DNA from: Mycobacterium sp. 1274761.0
GTDB taxonomy: Bacteria; Actinomycetota; Actinomycetes; Mycobacteriales; Mycobacteriaceae
DNA: 64,000 nucleotides
Reading direction: 5' to 3'
NCBI RefSeq assembly: GCF_001668615.1
Contig: NZ_LZMC01000030.1
Span: 1 to 64,000, forward strand
Numbering within the stretch: the stretch's first letter is position 1; the number at the start of each line of letters is the position of its first letter. The translations under genes and the position numbers were made by a program. The notes beneath the pieces were generated by a model. That model had not been told where the DNA came from and ran no database searches. It saw only the letters and a program-made list of their open reading frames with translations. Below are positions 54,969 to 63,199 of this stretch, one piece after another.

Positions 54969-56309
54969 ATGGCCCCGGATCCGACGTTCGCTCCCACGCA
55001 GCTCGCGGCGCGCGCCGCCTATCTGCTGCGTGGTAACGACCTGGGCTCGATGACGACGGCGGCGCCGCTGCTCTACCCACACATGTGGAGCTGGGACGCC
55101 GCTTTCGTGGCGATCGGACTGGCTCCGCTGAGCGTCGAGCGGGCCGTCGTCGAACTCGACACGTTGCTCTCGGCGCAATGGACCAACGGGATGATCCCGC
55201 ACATCGTCTTCGCCAACGGAGTCGACGGCTACTTCCCGGGGCCGGCGCGATGGGCGACGTCGGCGCTGGCCGCCAACGCGCCGCGCACGCGGCACACGTC
55301 GGGCATCACCCAGCCGCCGGTGCACGCGATTGCGGTGCAGCGCATTCTCGACCATGCGCGCTCTCGGGGCCGCTCCACCCGCGCGGTGGCCGAGGCGTTC
55401 CTCGACCGCCGATGGGACGATCTGGTGCGCTGGCACCGCTGGCTTGCCGAAGCCCGCGACCCGAACGAGCGCGGCCGGGTGACGCTGTATCACGGCTGGG
55501 AGTCCGGGATGGACAACTCGCCGCGCTGGGATGCGGCCTACGCCAACGTGGTTCCGGGCAACGTGCCGGAGTACCAACGGGAGGACAACACGATCGTCAC
55601 CGACGCCACCCAGCGGCCGTCGGACATGGAGTACGACCGCTATCTGTGGCTGGTCGAGGAGATGAAGTCGGCGCATTACGACGACGAGCTGCTGCCCAAG
55701 GTGATGAGCTTCGCCGTCGAGGATGTCTTCGTATCGGCGATCCTTTCGGTGGCCTGCACCGTCCTCGCCGAAATCGGCGAGGACTACAAGCGACCGCTGG
55801 CCGACGTTCGGGACCTCTATGTGTGGGCCGAGCGGTTCCGCGCAGGCGTCATCGAGACGACCGATGAAAGAACCGGCGCGGCACGCGATTACGACGTGCG
55901 GGCAGAAAAGCTGATCGCCACCGAGACCGTCGCGCAATTTGCACCGCTGCTGTGCGGCGGGCTGCCCCACGACAAGGAGCGCACGCTGCTTCGGCTGCTG
56001 GAAGGCCCCCGGTTCTGCGGGCATCCCGACCTGAAATACGCGTTGATCCCCTCGACGTCGCCTGTGTCGCGGGACTTCCGGCCGCGTGAATACTGGCGCG
56101 GACCGGTCTGGCCGGTGATGACGTGGCTGTTCTCGTGGGCGTTCGCCCGCCGCGGCTGGGCCGAACGGTCGCTGATCCTGCGCCGCGAAGGCCTGCGCCA
56201 AGCCAGCGACGGCACGTTCGCCGAATACTACGAGCCGTTCACCGGCGAACCGCTGGGCAGCATGCAGCAGTCGTGGACAGCGGCGGCGGTGCTGGATTGG
56301 CTGGGCTGA
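54969..56309 (+). CDS. ggH: Glucosylglycerate hydrolase (GH63 family)
   Basis: 446 residues from the ATG at 54969, exactly the length of the characterised Mycolicibacterium hassiacum enzyme; an in-frame ATG at 54960 adds three residues. The (alpha/alpha)6 fold landmarks are present: YPHMWSWDAAF with Asp43, YHGWESGMDNSPRWD containing the general acid near Asp182, REYWRGPVWPV, and EYYEPFTGEPLGS with the general base near Glu419. It hydrolyses glucosylglycerate (and mannosylglycerate), releasing glucose and glycerate. This compatible solute accumulates under nitrogen limitation and is used up when nitrogen returns. Identification is by recalled similarity, not a search. Confidence 0.9.
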   Translation: MAPDPTFAPTQLAARAAYLLRGNDLGSMTTAAPLLYPHMWSWDAAFVAIGLAPLSVERAVVELDTLLSAQWTNGMIPHIVFANGVDGYFPGPARWATSALAANAPRTRHTSGITQPPVHAIAVQRILDHARSRGRSTRAVAEAFLDRRWDDLVRWHRWLAEARDPNERGRVTLYHGWESGMDNSPRWDAAYANVVPGNVPEYQREDNTIVTDATQRPSDMEYDRYLWLVEEMKSAHYDDELLPKVMSFAVEDVFVSAILSVACTVLAEIGEDYKRPLADVRDLYVWAERFRAGVIETTDERTGAARDYDVRAEKLIATETVAQFAPLLCGGLPHDKERTLLRLLEGPRFCGHPDLKYALIPSTSPVSRDFRPREYWRGPVWPVMTWLFSWAFARRGWAERSLILRREGLRQASDGTFAEYYEPFTGEPLGSMQQSWTAAAVLDWLG

Positions 56310-56323
56310 TACGGCTGATACGG

Positions 56324-56788
56324 CTATTCAGGCGCGATTTCGGTGTCGGCGAGGCGCTCCATCGGACCCAGCGCCCTGGTCAGCGTCTCGACGTCGTCGT
56401 CGGTGAGATGGCCGAGCATCGCAGCCAGGTGGGCGCGCCGGGCGGCCAACGCCTCACGATGCTGCACGAGCCCGCGCGGCGTGACCTCCACCAGCACGGC
56501 CCGCAGATCCGAGGGGTCCCGCGACCGCTTCACCAGCCCGAGCTTCTCCAGCCGGCGGATCGCCACCGTGGTGGTCGGGGTGCGGACGCGCTCGTGGGCC
56601 GCCAGATCGGTCATTCGGATGGGGCCCTTTTCCAGCAGCGTCAGCAGGATTGACAGCTGCGCAAGGGTCAGCTCGCTGCCCGCGGTGCTGCGATTGACGT
56701 CGCCGCGCCGCAGGACGGAGAACAGCTTGGAGAGGACGCGCTGCAGCTCGGCGGCCAGCTCGTCGACCTGCGCTTCGGTCTCCACCAT
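56324..56788 (-). CDS. MarR-family transcriptional regulator (Rv0042c-like)
   Basis: 154 residues from the ATG at 56788. The longer frame to 56968 is antisense to the ATPase region and not coding. Winged-helix core: LTLAQLSILLTLLEKGPIRMTDLAAHERV, here named by its ends LTLAQLSIL and MTDLAAHERV, then TTVAIRRLEKLGLVKRSRDPSD with the wing, RAVLVEVTPRG. It likely binds a small ligand or thiol signal, and the target is unknown. Convergent with the hydrolase, separated by 14 bp that include a GGCTGATAC tandem repeat. Confidence 0.88.
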   Translation of the reverse strand: MVETEAQVDELAAELQRVLSKLFSVLRRGDVNRSTAGSELTLAQLSILLTLLEKGPIRMTDLAAHERVRTPTTTVAIRRLEKLGLVKRSRDPSDLRAVLVEVTPRGLVQHREALAARRAHLAAMLGHLTDDDVETLTRALGPMERLADTEIAPE

Positions 56789-56837
56789 AGTTCGCCAGTC
56801 TAACCTGTCAGGGTCTGTCGCGACGGGCAGAATCAAT

Positions 56838-57578
56838 TCAGAGGACTTGCGACAGAAACCGCTGCAGCCTCTCGGTTTCCGCCGCGTCGAATATCCGCTC
56901 CGGCGGCCCCGATTCGACGACCTGCCCGTGGTCCATGAACACCACGGTGTCCGACGTCGACCGCGCAAAACCCATCTCGTGCGTCACGACCACCATCGTC
57001 ATGCCGTCTGAACCGAGGTCGGCGATCAGCTCGAGGATGCCTTTCACCAGCTCCGGATCCAACGCCGAAGTCGCCTCGTCGAAGAACATCACCTGCGGGC
57101 TCATCGCGAGCGCACGGGCGATCGCCACCCGCTGCTGCTGCCCGCCTGACAGCGTCGCAGGTCGCACGTCGGCCTTGTGCCGCAAGCCAACCCGGTCCAG
57201 CTGAGCCAGCCCCAGCTCGCGGGTCTCTTCGGCACCCAGCTTCTTGAGTTTTCGGGGCGCAAGGGTCACGTTGTCCAGCACCGAACGATGCGGAAACAGG
57301 TTGAACTGCTGGAACACCATGCCGATCCGTTGCCGCAGCGCGTCGGGGTTGTCGTGCAGCACCGACCTGCCGTCGAGAAGGATGTCGCCCCGGTCGGGTT
57401 CGTAGAGCCGGTTGAGCGTGCGCAGCAACGTCGACTTCCCCGATCCCGACGGCCCGATCACCGCGGCCGTCGTGCCCGCAGGCACGTCGATGTCGACGCC
57501 GCGCAGCACGGCATTTGGCCCGAACGAAAGATGGATATCGTTGGCGGACAACGATACTGGCGAAGCGGCAGTCGGCAT
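56838..57578 (-). CDS. glnQ: Polar amino-acid (glutamine-type) ABC transporter ATP-binding protein
   Basis: 246 residues with Walker A GPSGSGKSTLLRTL, Q-loop MVFQQFNLFPH, signature LSGGQQQRVAIARAL, Walker B VMFFDEATSALDP and the switch His in VVTHEMGFA. The sequence is the GlnQ/HisP type that pairs with polar amino-acid permeases. Its ATG shares one base with the stop of the permease gene (TGATG), so the two are coupled. Substrate is inferred. Confidence 0.92.
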   Translation of the reverse strand: MPTAASPVSLSANDIHLSFGPNAVLRGVDIDVPAGTTAAVIGPSGSGKSTLLRTLNRLYEPDRGDILLDGRSVLHDNPDALRQRIGMVFQQFNLFPHRSVLDNVTLAPRKLKKLGAEETRELGLAQLDRVGLRHKADVRPATLSGGQQQRVAIARALAMSPQVMFFDEATSALDPELVKGILELIADLGSDGMTMVVVTHEMGFARSTSDTVVFMDHGQVVESGPPERIFDAAETERLQRFLSQVL

Positions 57579-59368
57579 CAGATCATCTCCCGCGACGCCG
57601 CGGGGTGCACAGGGGCCAGCGGATCCTCGGCTGCGGCGGGTTTACCGCTGCGCAGCCGCGCATCGATGTAGTTCACCAGGTGAGTCAGCGGGATCGTCAG
57701 CACGAGGTAGAACAGGCCGGCCGCCACCAACGGCGACAGGTTGCCGGTTTGGGCGTTGAGGTCGCGACCCACCTGGAACAGCTCGCGCTGATCAGCGATC
57801 AGGCCCAGGAAGTACACCAGCGAGCTGGCCTTCAGCAGCGCGATGAACTGGTTCACCAACGCGGGCAGCACGCGCCGAATCCCTTGCGGCACCACCACCA
57901 GCCGCATCGATGCCGTGTAGCTGAAGCCCAGCGCGCGCGACGCTTCCAGCTGGCCGGGTTCCACGCTCTGGATGCCGGAGCGGAAGATTTCGCCGACGTA
58001 GGCGGCGGCCATCAAGCCCAGCGCCGCGATGCCGAGCGGATACGGGTTGTTGCCGGTCAGCCCGCCGACGACCGGACCGACGCCGAGTCCGATCAACAGG
58101 ATGATGACGACTTCGGGCAGGCCACGGAAGATGTCGGTGTAAACGCGTGCGGGCCAACGCAACCAGCGCGCACGCGAGATACCCGCGACCGCCAGCGCCA
58201 TACCGAGCACCAGGCCGATCACGCTGGCGCTGATCGTCAGGATCAGCGTGTTCGGCAGCCCGGTCTTGAACAGGTCGGGGATGGCCTGCTTGTACAAGTC
58301 CCAGTCGAGGAACGAAGCTGCCAACTGTGACAGCGTCGACTTAGGCTGTCCCGCAGCCGTTTCCGACGGGCCGCGCCTGTGGGTGGCGGCAATCGCCGCG
58401 AAGGCGGGCAGCTGCGGCACGGGCGCGGCCTTCGATCCCGGCTTCCAGCCGGGCGGCAGTTCGCGCGGCACCCAGTCGGCGTACAGCCGCGACCAGGTGC
58501 CGTCGGCGATGACGGCGTCCAGCCCGGAGTTGAGCGCGTCGATCAGCGGCCTGTTCCCCTTGGCAACGGCGTAGGCGACGAAATTGTCCAAGCTGAAGGT
58601 GTTTTCGATGATCTCGGCCGGATCACCCGGCTGGACGGTGCCCTGCGCCTGCTGCGACGGTGCAACCCACGCATCGATCTGGCGGGTCTTCAGGCTGGCG
58701 TAGACGGTGTTGTAGTCGGGGAACTTCACGGGGTCCAGGTGCAACGAGTCGACGACGTAGGCTTCCTGTACGGTGCCCTGCACGACGCCGATGCGCTGGC
58801 CTGCGGCCAGCTTGTCGAAACCGGTGATCGCCGACCCCGTCGGCACTACCAGCGAGAAGTAGCCGAAATCGTAGCCGTTGGTGAAACCGACTGTGCGCCT
58901 GCGGGCGTCGGTGGTGGTGATCGACGATGATCCGACGTCGAAGCGTCGCGATGCCACCTGGGCGAGCAGCCCGCTGAACTCCGTGCCGACGAAATTGATT
59001 CGCAGGCCAAGCTTCTCGGCGATCGCCCGCAGCAACTCGTTGTCGAAGCCGGTGAACTGGCCCGCTGAGTTGATGCAAATGCTGGGCGGCGCGTCGGACA
59101 GGGTGCCGACGGTCAGAACACCCGGCGTGCCCAGGCCGAGCGCGTTGACGTTGACGGTATCGAGCGGCACGACCGACGGTGTCGTGTACTTGTCTTCACC
59201 GGGACCCTTCGCGGCTGACGCAAGGTTGGTCGGCACGGCGCTGGCACTATCGACGCCCGGCGGCGCGCACTGGTCGACGTTGGCGGCGGCCGGCGGCGCG
59301 CCCAACACCATCAGCGCGACCAATGCGATAACCAACACCTTGCCTGTGCGGCGAAGAGATGGGGTCAT
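57578..59368 (-). CDS. Fused substrate-binding protein and permease of glutamine-type ABC transporter
   Basis: 596 residues. Signal sequence at ~8-30 (VLVIALVALMVLGAPPAAA). A SBP_bac_3 periplasmic-binding domain spans ~75-300 (INSAGQFTGFDNELLRAIAEKLG, FVGTEFSGLLAQVASRRFDVG, given by their starts). A HisM-type permease domain runs at ~350-570 with the EAA-loop-like segment EASRALGFSYTASMRLVVVPQGIRR, here as EASRALGF and VVVPQGIRR. Fusions of binding protein and permease occur in Actinobacteria and Firmicutes. Partner ATPase glnQ is directly downstream. It starts 49 bp after GntR. Confidence 0.9.
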   Translation of the reverse strand: MTPSLRRTGKVLVIALVALMVLGAPPAAANVDQCAPPGVDSASAVPTNLASAAKGPGEDKYTTPSVVPLDTVNVNALGLGTPGVLTVGTLSDAPPSICINSAGQFTGFDNELLRAIAEKLGLRINFVGTEFSGLLAQVASRRFDVGSSSITTTDARRRTVGFTNGYDFGYFSLVVPTGSAITGFDKLAAGQRIGVVQGTVQEAYVVDSLHLDPVKFPDYNTVYASLKTRQIDAWVAPSQQAQGTVQPGDPAEIIENTFSLDNFVAYAVAKGNRPLIDALNSGLDAVIADGTWSRLYADWVPRELPPGWKPGSKAAPVPQLPAFAAIAATHRRGPSETAAGQPKSTLSQLAASFLDWDLYKQAIPDLFKTGLPNTLILTISASVIGLVLGMALAVAGISRARWLRWPARVYTDIFRGLPEVVIILLIGLGVGPVVGGLTGNNPYPLGIAALGLMAAAYVGEIFRSGIQSVEPGQLEASRALGFSYTASMRLVVVPQGIRRVLPALVNQFIALLKASSLVYFLGLIADQRELFQVGRDLNAQTGNLSPLVAAGLFYLVLTIPLTHLVNYIDARLRSGKPAAAEDPLAPVHPAASREMI

Positions 59369-59417
59369 TCAAGCCAACGTAGCGGCAGCAGCAGTGAGGA
59401 GATCGGCTTCAGCTCAA

Positions 59418-60104
59418 TCAGAGCGCAACCGAGGGCTGCCTCGCCAGTATCGAGGGCGCCAACACGCCGCGGCGCACCAGCTCGTTTACCATGATCCGCC
59501 CCATGGCCTGTGACCGGCCGGCGCAGGCAGCACGCGCCCCGTCGGCGTCATGGCAGTGGATGGCCTCGGTTTCGGATTCGTAGAACGGCAGCATCTCGTC
59601 GTGGTTGTTCATGTAGGTGATCCAGAACGACCGCGGGATGAAACTCTGTGAGGCACGGATCTCGGCGAGCAGGCGTGGACCGGCGTACTCCTCGTTGATG
59701 GTCTGCCGGTACTGCCACGCCGCTTCCTGGAACGAGCGCGATTCGCGGTTGATGCGCATGAACTCGGTGAGCGAATCGAGCTGGGCCAGCACGTGCGGCC
59801 GCGGATCACTGGCGGCGCGCGCCGAAGCGATGCCGAGCAGCATGCCGTGCAGTTCGTGATGTTCCAGCACGACGGATTCGTCGAAGCGTTCGACGAACGC
59901 GCCGCGGTGATACCGCGTGGAGATGATGCCGTCGTGTTCCAGCTGAACGACGGCCTCCTGGATGGGCACGCGGCTCAGGCCGAGATCGTGGGCGATCTCG
60001 TTTCGGTCCACCCGGTCACCGGAGCGCAGCTTTCCAGTAAGCACCAGGTTGATGATGTGAGAAACAACCTGGTCCTTTTCCTTGACTCCGTACCGTTTGG
60101 GCAT
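59418..60104 (-). CDS. GntR-family transcriptional regulator (Rv0043c-like)
   Basis: 228 residues from the ATG at 60104 ([20 protein letters not shown]). The frame is open to 60149 without family match. N-terminal winged helix: [20 protein letters not shown] and [16 protein letters not shown]. The C-terminal effector domain is FadR/FCD-type ([35 protein letters not shown]). Ligand is unknown. It could control the transporter it precedes or the upstream oxidoreductase. Confidence 0.9.
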   Translation of the reverse strand: MPKRYGVKEKDQVVSHIINLVLTGKLRSGDRVDRNEIAHDLGLSRVPIQEAVVQLEHDGIISTRYHRGAFVERFDESVVLEHHELHGMLLGIASARAASDPRPHVLAQLDSLTEFMRINRESRSFQEAAWQYRQTINEEYAGPRLLAEIRASQSFIPRSFWITYMNNHDEMLPFYESETEAIHCHDADGARAACAGRSQAMGRIMVNELVRRGVLAPSILARQPSVAL

Positions 60105-60246
60105 TGGCCGGACCGCTCCTCGCGTGCGCGTGCGGCGATAGTTAATCACGCAAAAGGGTCGTGAGTCGGCGTTTGACCGAATGAGACTTTCTGTGTCGCA
60201 CAGCTTCGCGCAGCCTAAGCTCAGCTACGCCTGCGCGACTTCGACG

Positions 60247-61041
60247 CTACGGCGATGCGCGCCGATCCCGCCACCGGCACAACGCTTCTGCGGCACTGAG
60301 GTCGTAATCGGGTCCGTTGACGCCGACGGTCAAAAGCGTGACGCCAAGCCCGGCGAGCGCATCGGCTTCGGCGAGCAGCGCATCGGTGCCCTTGCCGGAA
60401 ACGCCCGCGGACCGTTCGATGCTGTCAGGGTCGCGGTCGACGTCCGCGCAATGCCGGGCCAGCACAGCGGATTTCTGTGGGTATTCTGCGCTGTCGCTGA
60501 ACGAATGCCAGATGTCGCCGTATTGGGCGACCAAGCGCAGCGTCTTCTTTTCGCCGCCGCCACCGATGAGCACCGGGATGTCACGCGTAGGCGCAGGGTT
60601 GAGCTTGCCCAGCCGCGATTTGATGCGCGGGAACGCCGCGGCAAGATCGTCGAGGCGGCTGCCGGCCGTGCCGAACTCGTATCCGTACTCGTCGTAATCC
60701 TTGCGCTTCCAGCCCGAGCCGATACCCAGGATCAGCCGGCCGTCAGAGATGTGGTCAACGGTGCGCGCCATGTCGGCCAGCAACTCCGGATTGCGGTACG
60801 AATTGCAGGTGACAAGCGCGCCGATTTCAATGCGCGAGGTTTGTTCGGCCCACGCGCCGAGCATCGTCCAGCATTCGTAATGTGGACCGTCGGGGTCGCC
60901 GTAAAGCGGAAAGAAATGATCCCAGTTGAAGGCGACGTCGACGCCGATGTCCTCACACCGGCGGACCGCGTCGCGGATGTGGCTGTATTGGGGGGAATGC
61001 TGCGGCTGCAGTTGGACACCGATGCGGATGGGGTGGGCCAT
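60247..61041 (-). CDS. LLM-class (F420-dependent type) oxidoreductase (Rv0044c-like)
   Basis: 264 residues from the ATG at 61041, the same length as Rv0044c; an open frame to 61182 overlaps phoX. Luciferase-like monooxygenase fold: IRIGVQLQPQHSPQY, FNWDHFFPL, the GALVTCNSYRNPELLADMARTVDHIS segment (its central TCNSYRNPELLA is diagnostic), and ISDGRLILGIGSGWKRKDY. Mycobacterial members usually use cofactor F420. Substrate is unknown. Confidence 0.88.
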   Translation of the reverse strand: MAHPIRIGVQLQPQHSPQYSHIRDAVRRCEDIGVDVAFNWDHFFPLYGDPDGPHYECWTMLGAWAEQTSRIEIGALVTCNSYRNPELLADMARTVDHISDGRLILGIGSGWKRKDYDEYGYEFGTAGSRLDDLAAAFPRIKSRLGKLNPAPTRDIPVLIGGGGEKKTLRLVAQYGDIWHSFSDSAEYPQKSAVLARHCADVDRDPDSIERSAGVSGKGTDALLAEADALAGLGVTLLTVGVNGPDYDLSAAEALCRWRDRRASP

Positions 61042-61063
61042 CGCTACATCATTCCCGATCCGA

Positions 61064-63139
61064 TCAAAGGCCAATCTGGCCGTCGGTTTTCCACACCGCC
61101 ACCACCGACGGGCGAGCGGTGCCGTTTCCGCCTTCCGGCCACCGCGACAACGGCGCATCGATGGTGTTGTCGTCGTGCTCACCGGGATGCTGCACGCAGA
61201 CGGTCACCAGGTCGTCGGTGACGACCGGCCCGCAGGTTTCCGCGCCCAGCGGCACGGTGAGGAACTGCTTGGTCTCGCCGCGGTTCGGGCCTTCGAGCGC
61301 CACGGCGAACAGGCCGTCGTTGGAGTCCAACGCGTTGCCGTCGGTGGAGATCCACAGGTTGCCATGGCTGTCGAACGCCAGATTATCCGGACACGAGATG
61401 GGGCTGACCTTCGTCTTGTCGAAGCCCGCGAAGTAGGTGTCGGCGGCGGCCGGGTCGCCGCATACCAGCAGCAGATCCCAGGTGAAATCGGTGCCCGCAT
61501 GGTTGTCGGTGATCTCGAGGATCTGCCCGCTTTTGTTGTCGTTGCGCGGATTGGCCGCGTCCGGCGGCGCCTGGCCCGGGGCGCCGCGTTTGTCGTTGTT
61601 GGTCAGCGCGACGTAGAGCTTACCGGTCTGCGGGTTCGCCTCGAAGTCCTCAGGGCGGTCCATCTTGGTGGCACCGGCCTTGTCAGCGGCGAACCGGGTG
61701 AACACCGCCGCCTCCTGCGCGGTCACGCCGGGCACCAGCGACTCGGCCTGCCCGTCGGGGCCCGAGCGCAGCAGCGGCAGCCACGTTCCCGTGCCGCCGA
61801 ACGACCCCTTGGCGGGCAGTTTGCCCGAGCCGTCGATCTGCGCGGCGGGGATGTCGCTGGACAGCTTCGCGACATACAGCGTGCCCCCGTCGAGCAGAGA
61901 CATGTTGTGCGCCAATGCTTCCAACGACCTTCCCGGCAGCATCTTCTTGCTCGACACGAACTTGTACATGTAGTCGAAGCGCTCGTCGTCGCCGCTGTAG
62001 GCGACCACGGTGCCGTCGTCGGTGACGTAGATGTTGGCGGCTTCGTGCCGGAACCGGCCGAGTGCGCTGTGCTTGACCGGCGTCGACTTCGGATCCCACG
62101 GGTTGAGCTCGACGATGTAGCCGAACCGGTTCGGCTCGTGGGGTGTCTTGGCGACGTCGAAGCGGGGATCGAACGTCTCCCACAGCAGCGCAGTCGGTTT
62201 CACGGTGATGCCGTAGCGGGCGTAGCGGTCGGCGTTCACTGGGTTCGGCGTGGCCGCTCCCTCGGCGGCGCCGAAGTATTCCTGGAAGTTCTCTTCACCC
62301 GACAGCACGGTTCCCCACGGGGTTATGCCGCCCGAACAGTTGGCGAAGGTGCCCGCCACGGTGCGGCCAGCCGGATCGGCGGCGGTCTTGACGAAGTCAG
62401 ATCCCGCGGCCGGCCCGACCAACGTCATCGGGGTGTCGGCGGTGATGCGCCGGTTGTATTGGCCGATAACGGGTTTCAACCCGCCGCCGGGTAAGCGCTC
62501 CACCTCGACGACGCCCATGCCCATCGCGGCGATCTCGACGTCGAACTGCTCGCGGGTCGGCGCGTCCTCCTTGTAGCCGGGGAACATGAACCGCGGCGTC
62601 ACGTATTCGTGGTTGGTGACCAACAGGAACCGGTTGGGTTGCCCATCGATGGGCAGCAGGCCGGCGAAGTCGTTGTTGAAGCCGAACTGGCCGCGCTGCG
62701 CGGCGCCGGTCTGGCGGGCGACGTCGAACTTGGGTGCGCCGTCGAGAACCGGGTCACCCCAACTGATTACCACACCCTGCTGGTAGCCGTCGGCGACAAC
62801 GACGGCGTCCTCGCTGTTGGGTGGGACGGACTCAAATCGCATGCCGGGCGGTGTCTGCGGGACCGGCTGCGGCGACGATGTCGGTGCAGCAGTCGGCTCC
62901 GAGCTGCGTCCGCAGGCCGCCAGCGCGGATCCAGCGCCGACGGCCAGCACCGCGATACCGCCGGCCTGCAGCACCGAGCGCCGCGACACCGTCTTGGCGA
63001 TGTCGCCGAAGTAGGTGTTGTCGCTGATATTCGGGACGGGCTGGGAGCAGGCATCGCCGCAGCGGTACTTGCAGGTGACGTGCTGGCGCTTTGATTTTCC
63101 GTCGTGGGTGACGAGGAGGTGCAACGGCACGAGCGGCAT
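61064..63139 (-). CDS. phoX: PhoX-type phosphatase (DUF839), predicted Tat lipoprotein
   Basis: 691 residues. A ~50-residue N-terminal segment with CKYRCGDAC precedes a Tat signal (SRRSVLQ, Arg53-Arg54) and hydrophobic stretch, ending at lipobox LAAC (Cys76). The mature part is a DUF839 beta-propeller (ADGYQQGVVISWGDPVLDG, GILSGEENFQEYFG-type TVLSGEENFQEYFG, YVVELNPWDP-type YIVELNPWDP, ALTNNDKRG). PhoX enzymes are calcium/iron alkaline phosphatases releasing phosphate from organic esters outside the cell. Inserted between homologues of Rv0044c and Rv0045c. Confidence 0.88.
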   Translation of the reverse strand: MPLVPLHLLVTHDGKSKRQHVTCKYRCGDACSQPVPNISDNTYFGDIAKTVSRRSVLQAGGIAVLAVGAGSALAACGRSSEPTAAPTSSPQPVPQTPPGMRFESVPPNSEDAVVVADGYQQGVVISWGDPVLDGAPKFDVARQTGAAQRGQFGFNNDFAGLLPIDGQPNRFLLVTNHEYVTPRFMFPGYKEDAPTREQFDVEIAAMGMGVVEVERLPGGGLKPVIGQYNRRITADTPMTLVGPAAGSDFVKTAADPAGRTVAGTFANCSGGITPWGTVLSGEENFQEYFGAAEGAATPNPVNADRYARYGITVKPTALLWETFDPRFDVAKTPHEPNRFGYIVELNPWDPKSTPVKHSALGRFRHEAANIYVTDDGTVVAYSGDDERFDYMYKFVSSKKMLPGRSLEALAHNMSLLDGGTLYVAKLSSDIPAAQIDGSGKLPAKGSFGGTGTWLPLLRSGPDGQAESLVPGVTAQEAAVFTRFAADKAGATKMDRPEDFEANPQTGKLYVALTNNDKRGAPGQAPPDAANPRNDNKSGQILEITDNHAGTDFTWDLLLVCGDPAAADTYFAGFDKTKVSPISCPDNLAFDSHGNLWISTDGNALDSNDGLFAVALEGPNRGETKQFLTVPLGAETCGPVVTDDLVTVCVQHPGEHDDNTIDAPLSRWPEGGNGTARPSVVAVWKTDGQIGL

Positions 63140-63199
63140 GGCCGAAACTTACGTGAACTCGGCAACCAGTTCGAAAGCTTTGGGTGAACAGCCGAAAAC

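Noticed and set aside
56304-56321. GGCTGATAC tandem pair after GgH as an attachment site
   Set aside because: Only two 9-bp copies overlapping the stop codon, with no integrase or tRNA end nearby.
60926-62494. 522-codon plus-strand frame opposite phoX
   Set aside because: Antisense shadow; the PhoX Tat signal and DUF839 motifs decide the other strand.
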